Shown here: piece after piece, positions 9,101-13,520 of the stretch
Position numbering within the stretch: position 1 is the first letter of the stretch
How the letters are laid out: each line of letters begins with the position of its first letter
Origin: CAZQKE01 sp964593865
GTDB taxonomy: Bacteria; Chloroflexota; Anaerolineae; JAAYZQ01
Assembly (NCBI GenBank): GCA_964593865.1
Contig: CAZQKE010000017.1
Location: forward strand, 1-35,097
Direction: 5' to 3'
Length of the DNA: 35,097 nucleotides
Notes under the pieces: model-generated
Database searches by the model: none
Seen by the model: the letters and a program-made list of their open reading frames with translations, nothing else
What the model was told of the DNA's origin: nothing
Translations under genes and position numbers: made by a program

Positions 9101-9252
9101 TTGTCGGTCGCCAGGGGGATGAAGGGCAGCGGCGCGGCGGCGGGCCGCTGCGCCCCGGCCCAAACCGCGCCCAGGACCAGCAGCACCGCCACCGATCCCA
9201 GCAGCAGTTTACCTCCCTTTCTCCCACCAAACGCAGCCGACTTCATGTTCAT
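6139..9252 (-). CDS. Glycoside-hydrolase-like domain fused to an O-antigen ligase/polymerase membrane domain
   Basis: About 1037 residues from ATG 9252 (ATG 9246 and 9282 are also possible). Residues 10-35 are a signal anchor. Residues 45-350 look like a clan GH-A (beta/alpha)8 glycosidase: FRWLRQRFPWDAIEP, acid/base-like Glu179 in IWDEPN, and a nucleophile-like Glu303 in SFGTEQPG. A jelly-roll-like segment follows (about 360-490). From about residue 500 the protein is a multi-spanning membrane protein with Wzy_C/O-antigen-ligase features: GFYGSPNNLALYL, THSRGAWL, LLGVGPDNFLYAY, HPHNFVLDFWLRLG. The likely role is to act on, or transfer, extracellular glycans. Fusion of the two functions in one chain is unusual. 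Two soluble loops (about residues 609-645 and 764-785) contain repeat-derived, low-complexity sequence. The 3' end overlaps the convergent neighbour by 55 bases. Confidence 0.88.
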   Translation of the reverse strand: MNMKSAAFGGRKGGKLLLGSVAVLLVLGAVWAGAQRPAAAPLPFIPLATDKSLGINADLARLSPAEREAALAEMEAAGFRWLRQRFPWDAIEPQQRAFDWAVWDEIVAGAARHNLILIAVLDGSPPWARAAFRHFSQAADGDRDNPLAPPTETHYFGDFVAAFAARYGDRIDYYQIWDEPNIAPHWGAGEIDPAAYGRLLREGAIRLRAADPGAVVLLAALAPNVEPGGANMSELLFLDTLYRRGAAEWFDVVAVQPYDFGQPLDAAPDPAQLNWQRATLLRQVMEAHGDAETAVWAVSFGTEQPGLAAEAVERARQAWPWLGPMLWAAWSPDDAHGEYALGDADRRALGAEAAASPRAWPGVYPADHPGGHYEGGWRVTPAGADIGASGDRLTIPFWGTGLDLTVRRGDYRAFLFVSVDGAPANALPRDTEGRAYVVLYDPEAAAPQTVTLARNLPPGEHVAEIVAARGWGQWAIVGWSVHGEAAAAPPPWLSPLLVPAALVVLTAVLSLSWPYRRLPLAAAHSLLARSRALDDRIALLLTAGAALLVYIMVGTIPTLLALALLALLLFLRPEMGLPLIALALPFYQLGRPLFGKVFSMVEILTLLTAFGLLGNWVVDRLGVGSPNFPTSQFPNSQSTNLPTSQLTDLDWGVVALVVVGAASLLWAEHVRVAAREFRTVILESAVFYGLLRLTIRERRAAWRMADAWLLGAGLIALIGVGQWLLGRDLITAEGVARVRGFYGSPNNLALYLGRAFPLAVAVAAWGGAGNRQAAKGAKEGGAEPEGRSVGDAPGVASAAAGPTPSAESPGVGRRWLYGLAALVMAFALLLTHSRGAWLVGVPASLLFLAAMRSRRTFAVAVVVLLIAALGVVGIIGPGRLVSLLDFSEGTTFFRLQLWRSSLAMLADHPLLGVGPDNFLYAYRSRYVLPTAWKEFNLSHPHNFVLDFWLRLGLPGLLVIFWLLVGFFRQGRQLYRRGGALSLPALGLMGGMVNFVAHGLVDNAFFLVDLAFVFMLMLALVQCECPRIQRSGGSSRRA
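6905..6950 (-). repeat. Possible in-frame repeat-derived insertion (GCCAAG-rich)
   Basis: On the minus strand this stretch reads as degenerate CCGCCAAG and GCGCAAAG units. It encodes the hydrophilic run NRQAAKGAKEGG inside a loop of the membrane domain. GCCAAG/GCGCAAAG tandems of this sort are common as intergenic repeats in GC-rich bacteria, so an in-frame repeat insertion is plausible. The evidence is composition only. Confidence 0.35.
7317..7425. repeat. Degenerate TTGGGAA repeat with imperfect inverted arm inside a coding region
   Basis: On the plus strand, units of the form TTGGGAA, TTGGTAA and TTGGGAG repeat at 7-8 base spacing from 7317 to 7379. A short palindrome TTGGGGG-agcc-AACCCCCAA lies near 7372-7392, and a complementary arm (CCCAATTCCCCAAC-like) follows to about 7425. 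The whole element could fold into a long imperfect hairpin. It is read through in frame by the ligase gene as a Pro/Ser/Thr/Asn/Gln-rich loop, unlike the Leu/Ala-rich flanks. Confidence 0.8.
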
Positions 9253-9293
9253 AGTTTTGAACCGCCAGGAGAGCGAAAGCAACTCTCGGATCT

Positions 9294-9321
9294 ATCATAC
9301 CATAATCCGCCGAATCTGCAA
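9294..9321 (-). promoter_or_regulatory. Promoter for the glycosidase/ligase gene
   Basis: On the minus strand TTGCAG (9321-9316) is followed after 16 bases by TATGAT (9299-9294), which is preceded by TGG, giving an extended -10. Initiation near 9287 would leave a leader of about 35 bases. The TGGTATGATAGA string recurs in the sensor-kinase promoter at 23070. The rest of 9322-9483 shows nothing else I can name. Confidence 0.65.
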
Positions 9322-9483
9322 ATGGTTGTGATGAACCAGCGATCTTTCCCGGTCTGTGGGCAGGGAGTTGAGCGGGCCGTGGAGGACTCATCCCAATTGT
9401 CTTTGACGAGCTGAAACCTCGGCGGCTTGGCTGAAGTGGGCGATACGTTGCACAACGGCGAGGGGCGGATCCGGCTGCGCCAC

Positions 9484-9519
9484 AAAAAAACGACCTCCCA
9501 GGCTCAGGGCCTGGGAGGT
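9484..9519 (-). terminator. Rho-independent terminator of the thioredoxin/CsoR operon
   Basis: On the minus strand an 11-bp perfect stem (ACCTCCCAGGC paired with GCCTGGGAGGT) closes a 5-nt loop. It is followed after CG by seven T (9490-9484). It lies downstream of the leftward operon and upstream of the next leftward gene. Confidence 0.88.
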
Positions 9520-9554
9520 TCCGAGATGGCCGCAACGGTCAGGTGCATTCGCGG

Positions 9555-9650
9555 TCAATCCGTATCAGGCCCGCCTTCCGGCACCTGTTCCGCCATTGTC
9601 TCCTCCCGCTCTTCCTCACGCGGCGACGCCACGTCACAAGCACCGCTCAT
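9555..9650 (-). CDS. Possible 31-residue ORF at the end of the operon
   Basis: An ATG at 9650 immediately follows the TGA of the 35-residue membrane protein and opens a 31-codon frame to TGA 9557-9555. The product is acidic and hydrophilic (MSGACDVASP then Glu/Arg-rich). An internal ATG with a very strong ribosome site (GGGAGGAGACA) would give only 13 residues. No homology is recognisable, and it may simply be the 3' untranslated region before the terminator at 9519. Confidence 0.3.
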   Translation of the reverse strand: MSGACDVASPREEEREETMAEQVPEGGPDTD

Positions 9651-9758
9651 TCAGGTAGACACGCCCAGGCGGGGCAGGATGAAGCGCATCATCACATACC
9701 AGCCACCCAACGCCAACACGGCCAGGATCAGGTCGCTTTTGTCCCCAAAGATCTCCAT
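9651..9758 (-). CDS. 35-residue single-span membrane protein
   Basis: ATG 9758 is preceded by AAGGGGGAAAT, a good ribosome site, and begins 9 bases after the stop of the CsoR-family gene. The product starts MEIFGDKSDLILAVLALGGW, followed by YVMMRFILPRLGVST. It is a short charged N-terminus, one hydrophobic helix of about 20 residues and a Pro/Arg-containing C-terminus. That is a credible bitopic small membrane protein. Spacing, ribosome site and amphipathic layout support translation. I know no function for it. Its place in the operon suggests a partner of the membrane-anchored thioredoxin-like protein or a small stress peptide. Confidence 0.65.
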   Translation of the reverse strand: MEIFGDKSDLILAVLALGGWYVMMRFILPRLGVST

Positions 9759-9767
9759 ATTTCCCCC

Positions 9768-10040
9768 TTAGTGAGGTGTCCGCAACAGGACATCTACCAG
9801 GCCCTGAACCGCTTGCTCCGGCGATTCGTGATCGTCGGCGTTCTGCAGGCATTGGATGGCATAGTGCTTGGTCAGCAGCACGCTCGCACCATAGGCCGCC
9901 GAGCGCAGGGAGGCCAATTGAGTTAGGATCTCTAAACAATCGCGGCCTTCACGAACCATGCGCTGCACACCACGGGCTTGGCCCTCAATGCGCCGCATCC
10001 TGGTCAAAATCTCTTCTTGAGCTTGAGGTGGTAGCACCAT
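9768..10040 (-). CDS. CsoR/CstR-family metal- or persulfide-sensing repressor
   Basis: A 90-residue all-helical DUF156-family repressor. ATG 10040 is chosen because GGGAGG (10047-10052) sits 6 bases upstream and the length then fits the family; ATG 10109 would add 23 atypical residues. The family core is clear: ILTRMRRIEGQARGVQRMV, DCLEILTQLASLRSAAYG, LLTKHYAIQCL. With this start the sensing Cys are Cys35 and Cys64, 29 apart, as in CsoR and CstR. The copper ligand His, four residues before the second Cys, is replaced by Tyr60 (a His sits at 59). That argues against a canonical Cu(I) site and is compatible with CstR-like disulfide or persulfide sensing. It probably binds the palindrome at 11300-11316 and controls its own operon and the facing one. 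Confidence 0.88.
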   Translation of the reverse strand: MVLPPQAQEEILTRMRRIEGQARGVQRMVREGRDCLEILTQLASLRSAAYGASVLLTKHYAIQCLQNADDHESPEQAVQGLVDVLLRTPH

Positions 10041-10178
10041 CACCGGCCTCCCGTCCTTATGAGACCCGGCAAACCCGATCCCGCGCCCGGAGCAGGCCAC
10101 AATCCGCATCCGGCTCCCAGATCGCGCAACCCCGGTCTGCCGGGGGAGCGGGGCACACGGCCCCTAGCGGGGAATCCC

Positions 10179-10385
10179 TCAAAGGCTACCGGGGCTGCAT
10201 GAGCTGCCGGTCGTTGCCACCCCTGCCGTTCCTCCCCCGGAGCGGGCGCCAAACAAGGACCAGCCCTTTTTGGTATGAGTCCCTCCGCAATGGGGACATT
10301 GCACCTCGGCAGGAGCGTTGAACGAACGGACAAATTTTTCAAACTTGCTTTCGCAATCCAGACAGGTGTATTCGTAGATCGGCAT
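10179..10385 (-). CDS. FmdB-type zinc-ribbon protein
   Basis: A 68-residue protein beginning MPIYEYTCLDC, the hallmark start of the FmdB/CxxC_CXXC_SSSS family. Cys8/Cys11 and Cys30/Cys33 form a four-Cys zinc ribbon. A Gly/Ser/Thr-rich tail with one more Cys (TGSSCSPG) follows. ATG 10385 is preceded by GGGGAGG 7 bases upstream, and that ribosome site overlaps the stop of the upstream thioredoxin-like gene, so the two are tightly coupled. The family is widespread and often described as putative regulatory; its biochemical role is not established. A 138-base gap separates it from the repressor gene. Confidence 0.9.
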   Translation of the reverse strand: MPIYEYTCLDCESKFEKFVRSFNAPAEVQCPHCGGTHTKKGWSLFGARSGGGTAGVATTGSSCSPGSL

Positions 10386-10389
10386 ACCT

Positions 10390-10821
10390 TCACCTCCCCA
10401 ACGAATCAATTTCAGATTTGATCCGCTCGGCATCCAGCCGTCCCACCTGATAGTGGATTAGCTGACCTGTTCCATCGAACAGGAGAAAGGTAGGCACACC
10501 GCGCACACCGTATTGCGCCCCCAATTGGCGCCCAACCGTGCTCCACGCACTCAGGCGCAATACATCGGCCTGTCCGGCCAGGTCCCGCTCTAACCTGTCT
10601 ACGACAGGCTTCGCCAACAGGCAAGCACTTCAGGTATTGGAATAGAATTCAACCAGGGTGGGTTTGCCGTTTTGCAAAACGGCTTCCACTTCGGCCACCG
10701 ATTCAACCGGGCTGGCCGGAGTACGCAACACCAAGAAGGCGGTTAGGATCCCCCCGACAACCAGCAGGAAGAGCCAGTTTTCCCGCAGGAAAGGAAGGAT
10801 GCGCCTCTGCCACAGTGTCAT
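10390..10821 (-). CDS. Membrane-anchored thioredoxin-like protein with probable selenocysteine (U-x-x-C), read through TGA at 10632-10630
   Basis: From ATG 10821 (GAGGG ribosome site, 7 bases after the upstream stop) the frame runs 143 codons if the TGA at codon 64 is decoded. Residues 12-32 are a membrane anchor (ENWLFLLVVGGILTAFLVL). Then comes a thioredoxin fold: GKPTLVEFYSNT, [TGA]-Ser-Ala-Cys67, AKPVVDRLERDLAG, and GVRGVPTFLLFDGTGQLI with the cis-Pro. The TGA sits exactly where the first Cys of CxxC belongs, and the frame and fold continue intact. A hairpin with a G-starting loop lies 27 bases downstream, within the usual bacterial SECIS range. Hence selenocysteine is the best reading; a nonsense mutation or sequencing error is the alternative. 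Predicted to be a membrane-bound thiol-disulfide or peroxide/persulfide reductase, possibly recharged by the thioredoxin encoded just upstream. Confidence 0.75.
10592..10611 (-). promoter_or_regulatory. Putative bacterial SECIS hairpin for the TGA at 10632-10630
   Basis: On the minus strand CCTGTC (10608-10603) pairs perfectly with GACAGG (10599-10594) around the loop GTA. A G-T and an A-T pair extend the stem to 8 bp. The loop begins 27 bases after the TGA and starts with G followed by T, as expected for an SelB-recognised bacterial SECIS. It lies inside the coding frame (codons for residues about 71-77). Confidence 0.62.
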
Positions 10822-10828
10822 GGGACCC

Positions 10829-11230
10829 TCAATCCAACAAGGCTTCCAATTTGCTTTCCAGGGTGCGGCGCGGCACAAAGCCCACAACCCGGTCTACCTC
10901 CCGGCCTCCTTTGAAAAAGATGAGGGTGGGGATGCCCATGATGCCCAAAGAACCGGCAACCTGAACGTTCTCATCGGTGTTGATTTTGGCAAAGATGGCC
11001 CGCCCTTCGTAATCGCGGGCCAGGTCCTCGACTACGGGTGCGATCATGCGGCAAGGAGCACACCACGGCGCCCAAAAATCCACCAAGACGGGCAACTCCG
11101 CCTGGAGCACCTGTTCCTCAAAGGTGGCATCGGTGACGTGAATCGGTTTGGCCGCCGATACGTCGGCATCGGCAACGGCGGCCGTTTCTTCGAACCTTTG
11201 TTTACCAAACAGTGAATTCAAAATTCCCAT
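10829..11230 (-). CDS. trxA: Thioredoxin
   Basis: A 133-residue thioredoxin. ATG 11230 is chosen because AGAGG lies just upstream (11236-11240). Residues 1-30 form a short extra N-terminal segment (MGILNSLFGKQRFEE, then an Ala/Asp-rich linker), probably cytoplasmic. The fold starts at IHVTDATFEEQVL. The active site is WCAPC (Cys57, Cys60) in DFWAPWCAPCRM, and the cis-Pro is in GIMGIPTLIFF. It is the first gene of the leftward operon and ends 7 bases before the selenocysteine-type thioredoxin-like gene, so the two proteins may work as a cytosolic/membrane reductase pair. Regulation is probably by the CsoR-family repressor of the same operon through the palindrome at 11300-11316. Confidence 0.95.
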   Translation of the reverse strand: MGILNSLFGKQRFEETAAVADADVSAAKPIHVTDATFEEQVLQAELPVLVDFWAPWCAPCRMIAPVVEDLARDYEGRAIFAKINTDENVQVAGSLGIMGIPTLIFFKGGREVDRVVGFVPRRTLESKLEALLD

Positions 11231-11254
11231 CACATTTCCTCTCAGTTCCCGGCG

Positions 11255-11283
11255 TTGACAAAAGGCCGGGTTCGTGTTATGAT
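11255..11283 (+). promoter_or_regulatory. Consensus promoter of the rightward unit
   Basis: TTGACA (11255-11260), 17 bases, then TATGAT (11278-11283). Predicted start near 11290, so the palindrome at 11300-11316 would lie at about +10 to +26. It faces the leftward promoter at 11325-11353. Confidence 0.85.
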
Positions 11284-11299
11284 CTGCCCATCGGGGCAT

Positions 11300-11316
11300 A
11301 TACCCTATAGGGGTAT
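11300..11316. promoter_or_regulatory. CsoR/CstR-type operator between facing promoters
   Basis: ATACCCTATAGGGGTAT is a near-perfect palindrome with the ATACCC...GGGTAT half-sites known for CsoR-family repressors. It lies between the -10 boxes of two facing promoters, downstream of both starts. The CsoR-family gene at 9768-10040 is in the leftward unit, so autoregulation is likely. Confidence 0.82.
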
Positions 11317-11324
11317 CGGCCACC

Positions 11325-11353
11325 AGTATAGCAGAGAGCCGAACCCGTGTCAA
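11325..11353 (-). promoter_or_regulatory. Consensus promoter of the leftward thioredoxin operon
   Basis: On the minus strand TTGACA (11353-11348), 17 bases, then TATACT (11330-11325). Predicted start near 11318, so the operator would lie at about +2 to +18 and repression by steric block is likely. The first gene starts at 11230, giving a leader of about 88 bases. Confidence 0.85.
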
Positions 11354-11376
11354 ATCTGCTCCGGGAGGAAACCAAC

Positions 11377-11541
11377 GTGGACAAGAAAGAGTTGGATGAA
11401 CGTATCGCACGATTGGAAGAGGAAATCGCCGCCCTCAAAGCCCGGTTGCCCAAACACTCAACCCCACCCTCTATGATCGTTGAGTTGGAAGACCTGGAAG
11501 ACGAGTTGGCAGAACTCAGGGCGCAGCGTGACAACGCCTAA
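11377..11541 (+). CDS. 54-residue coiled-coil protein
   Basis: GTG 11377 is preceded by GGGAGG (11363-11368) at 8 bases. A GTG at 11347 in the same frame has no ribosome site and overlaps the leftward -35 box. The product is highly charged with two heptad helices (ELDERIARLEEEIAALKARL and ELEDLEDELAELRAQR) joined by a turn around PKHSTPPSM, so an antiparallel helical hairpin or dimeric coiled coil is expected. It has no Cys or metal motif. Its stop overlaps the start of the methyltransferase by 14 bases, which points to translational coupling. Function unknown. Confidence 0.75.
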   Translation: MDKKELDERIARLEEEIAALKARLPKHSTPPSMIVELEDLEDELAELRAQRDNA

Positions 11542-12142
11542 CAGCTCCACCTTTGACCGCATTGCCGCCCCCTACGACCGGGGTATGGCTCCCCTGGAGA
11601 GGCTATGGCTGCGGGAAATGCGGGCGCAGTTGCTACCCCAAGCCAGGGGCCGGGTTCTGGAAGTGGGTGTGGGGACGGGGGCCAACCTGCCCTTTTATCC
11701 CGCCGGTATCCGATTGACGGCCATTGACGAAAGTGCAGACATGCTGGCCGTCGCCGCACGGCGGGCGGCAGCCCTGGGGCGCGACGTATCCTTGCTCCAG
11801 GCCGATGCCGAACAACTGCCCTTCCCCGGCGGTCGGTTTGATACCGTCGTCACCGGCCTGGTCCTATGCAGCGTCCTGGACCTGAAGCGCGCCCTGGCAG
11901 AAATGCGCCGGGTCCTGCGCAGACCGGGGGGACGTCTTCTCCTCTTGGAGCATATGCGTCCCCGATCACGCTTTTGGGCCAAGCTGGTAGACCTGGTCAA
12001 CAAACCCTGGTACGCTTGGAACGGGCGGTGCCATCTGAACCGCGAGACTCAGCGGGCCGTGGCCCAGGCCGGGTTTGCGATTGAACAGGTTGAACCCCGG
12101 CTGGGCGGAATCTTTCGCTCGATCACCGCCCGCATCTCTTAA
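11528..12142 (+). CDS. Class I SAM-dependent methyltransferase (METTL7/UbiE-like)
   Basis: A 204-residue protein from GTG 11528, which overlaps the previous gene by 14 bases; an upstream ATG at 11480 would add 16 residues read in a second frame of that gene. Motif I is VLEVGVGTGANLP (residues 43-55), followed by the acidic SAM-ribose strand LTAIDES, then QADAEQLPFPGGRFDTVV and VLRRPGGRLLLLEHMR. The C-terminal WNGRCHLNRETQRAVAQAGF resembles the GCxLxRxT block of METTL7-like enzymes, of which human METTL7B methylates thiols and hydrogen sulfide. A thiol or sulfide acceptor would fit the facing thioredoxin operon and shared operator, but the substrate cannot be read from sequence. Arsenite-type Cys triads are not seen. 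Confidence 0.88.
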   Translation: MTTPNSSTFDRIAAPYDRGMAPLERLWLREMRAQLLPQARGRVLEVGVGTGANLPFYPAGIRLTAIDESADMLAVAARRAAALGRDVSLLQADAEQLPFPGGRFDTVVTGLVLCSVLDLKRALAEMRRVLRRPGGRLLLLEHMRPRSRFWAKLVDLVNKPWYAWNGRCHLNRETQRAVAQAGFAIEQVEPRLGGIFRSITARIS

Positions 12143-12202
12143 GGCCCCGCCCTGCAAGCAAAGTGGAGCACGTAATACACCTCTTCAACAGGACCTTTGA
12201 CC

Positions 12203-13165
12203 ATGTCGACACATGTCACCCTCGCCGACATTTTGCACGCCAGGCGCGTCATCCGCTCCCGCGTGCAACGCACTCCCCTTTTGCCCTCCCCGGCCCTCAG
12301 TCGCCTGAGCGGGAGCCGGGTCTCTTTCAAGATGGAATGCTGGCAGCGCACAGGCTCTTTCAAAGAACGGGGGGCATTGAACCGATTGGCGGCCTTGACG
12401 CCGGAGGAGCGGAGGCAGCAGATCGTCACCGCCTCCGCCGGGAACCACGGCTTGGGCGTGGCCTACGCCGTGCAGGTGCTGGGCTTGGGTTCGGCGACGA
12501 TCTTTGTCCCGGAAAACGCTCCGGCGGCCAAAGTGGATCGCCTGCGGGCTTTTCGCTGCCGGGTCCGCCGCGCCGGGAAAGACTATGATGCCGCCCATGC
12601 CGCCGCCGTCGCCTTTGCGCAAGAACAGAAGGCCCTCTATATTTCGGCTTACGACGATCCGTTGGTGATCGCCGGACAGGGAACCGTCGGTTTGGAGATC
12701 ATGGAAGACCAACCCGCCGTGGACACCTTGCTGGTTCCGGTAGGCGGCGGGGGCCTTATCGCCGGGACGGCTATTGCAGCCAAAGCCATCAACCCTGCGG
12801 TGCGGATCATCGGCCTCCAGCCGGAGGCGTCTCCGGCAGCTTATCTTTCCTTACGCGATGGGCGGCCCTACGAGACCTACGCTGCCGGACCGACCATTTG
12901 CGACGGGCTGGCCGGTGGGTTCGGGCGGTTGCCTTTCCGGCTCGCCGGGGGATTAATTGACGAGATTATGGTCGTGCCGGAATCGGAGATCCGCCAAGCG
13001 GTGCGCTGGTTGGCGGCACAGGAGCAGATCATCGTCGAAGGAGCGGGGGCCATCGCCATCGTTCCTCTGTTGAACGGGGCACTTAAGGACAAAGGGCAAA
13101 GGGTAGTCGCCCTGCTCACCGGTCGCAACCTGGACATTTCCCTTTTGCGCGAGATTCTGCGCTAG
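12203..13165 (+). CDS. PLP-dependent threonine/serine dehydratase
   Basis: A 320-residue fold-type II PLP enzyme. The PLP lysine is Lys54 in TGSFKERGA, the substrate loop is TASAGNHGLGVAYA, and the phosphate-binding glycine loop is VPVGGGGLIAG. The length matches catabolic threonine dehydratases or serine/threonine racemase-like proteins, with no C-terminal ACT regulatory domain as in biosynthetic IlvA. It probably deaminates threonine (to 2-oxobutyrate) and/or serine (to pyruvate). ATG 12203 is chosen (AGGA at 12190) over TTG 12197, two codons earlier. It lies 60 bases after the methyltransferase with no terminator between, so read-through is possible, but its function does not link it clearly to the redox module. 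Confidence 0.9.
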   Translation: MSTHVTLADILHARRVIRSRVQRTPLLPSPALSRLSGSRVSFKMECWQRTGSFKERGALNRLAALTPEERRQQIVTASAGNHGLGVAYAVQVLGLGSATIFVPENAPAAKVDRLRAFRCRVRRAGKDYDAAHAAAVAFAQEQKALYISAYDDPLVIAGQGTVGLEIMEDQPAVDTLLVPVGGGGLIAGTAIAAKAINPAVRIIGLQPEASPAAYLSLRDGRPYETYAAGPTICDGLAGGFGRLPFRLAGGLIDEIMVVPESEIRQAVRWLAAQEQIIVEGAGAIAIVPLLNGALKDKGQRVVALLTGRNLDISLLREILR

Positions 13166-13257
13166 AAGGGCAAGCGTATCTGTTGCACCGTTCCTCGGCA
13201 AACTCTGCGATGTGAAATCTTGTAAATGCGCTGCCCTGCATCCGCGCGGCTGCAGGG

Positions 13258-13286
13258 TTGCCCAGGTGGGCAAAATGGTGTATAAT
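13258..13286 (+). promoter_or_regulatory. Strong promoter of a short intergenic transcript
   Basis: TTGCCC (13258-13263), 17 bases, then perfect TATAAT (13281-13286). Predicted start near 13293, about 350 bases before the next annotated gene and about 190 bases before a strong terminator. Confidence 0.75.
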
Positions 13287-13292
13287 GAGGGT

Positions 13293-13520
13293 GTCGCAGA
13301 GTAAAAAACGTCGCGTCGCCGGCGACAGAAGACCGTAGAAAGGACAATAGACATCTCACACATGACCGGTATTGGTCACATAAACAACCAAAGTGACATA
13401 CGCACCACAACCGGTGATCGCATCCTATTGCCTATGATGTTTTACCTGCTAGAGGGGATTCTTATGCCCCGGAGAGCATGAGATCGGGCTTGACTCACGG
13501 CGAGTCAAGCCCGTTTTTTT
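13293..13520 (+). ncRNA. Putative short transcript (small RNA, attenuated leader or small-protein mRNA)
   Basis: A predicted RNA of about 225 nt runs from the promoter at 13258-13286 to the terminator at 13486-13520, in a 476-base gap between the dehydratase and aminotransferase genes. Within it a 39-codon frame (ATG 13362 to TGA 13481) starts MTGIGHINNQSDIRTT and ends LLEGILMPRRA, but its start has only AGGA 17 bases upstream. A stronger site (GAGGGG at 13453) precedes an ATG that encodes just MPRRA before the same stop. GTCAC/GTGAC inverted segments near 13374-13396 could fold. It could be a small RNA, a terminated leader controlling the aminotransferase, or a small-protein mRNA. Confidence 0.4.
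13486..13520 (+). terminator. Rho-independent terminator before the aminotransferase gene
   Basis: An 11-bp perfect stem (GGGCTTGACTC at 13486-13496, GAGTCAAGCCC at 13502-13512) is followed by G and seven T (13514-13520). It sits 121 bases upstream of the aminotransferase start, so it is either the end of a short transcript or an attenuator. Confidence 0.92.

Noticed and set aside
9768..10109. Copper-responsive CsoR as the definite assignment
   Set aside because: The His of the Cys-His-Cys copper site is displaced by Tyr, and no copper ATPase or CopZ chaperone gene is nearby.
10390..10617. A separate gene starting at TTG 10617
   Set aside because: It would lack the first strands of the thioredoxin fold and the first active-site residue, and no ribosome site precedes that TTG.
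10390..10887. Reading the thioredoxin-like locus as a pseudogene with a nonsense codon
   Set aside because: Possible but less likely: the stop falls precisely on the catalytic Cys codon, the rest of the fold is intact, ribosome sites and tight spacing on both sides are kept, and a hairpin follows at the right distance.
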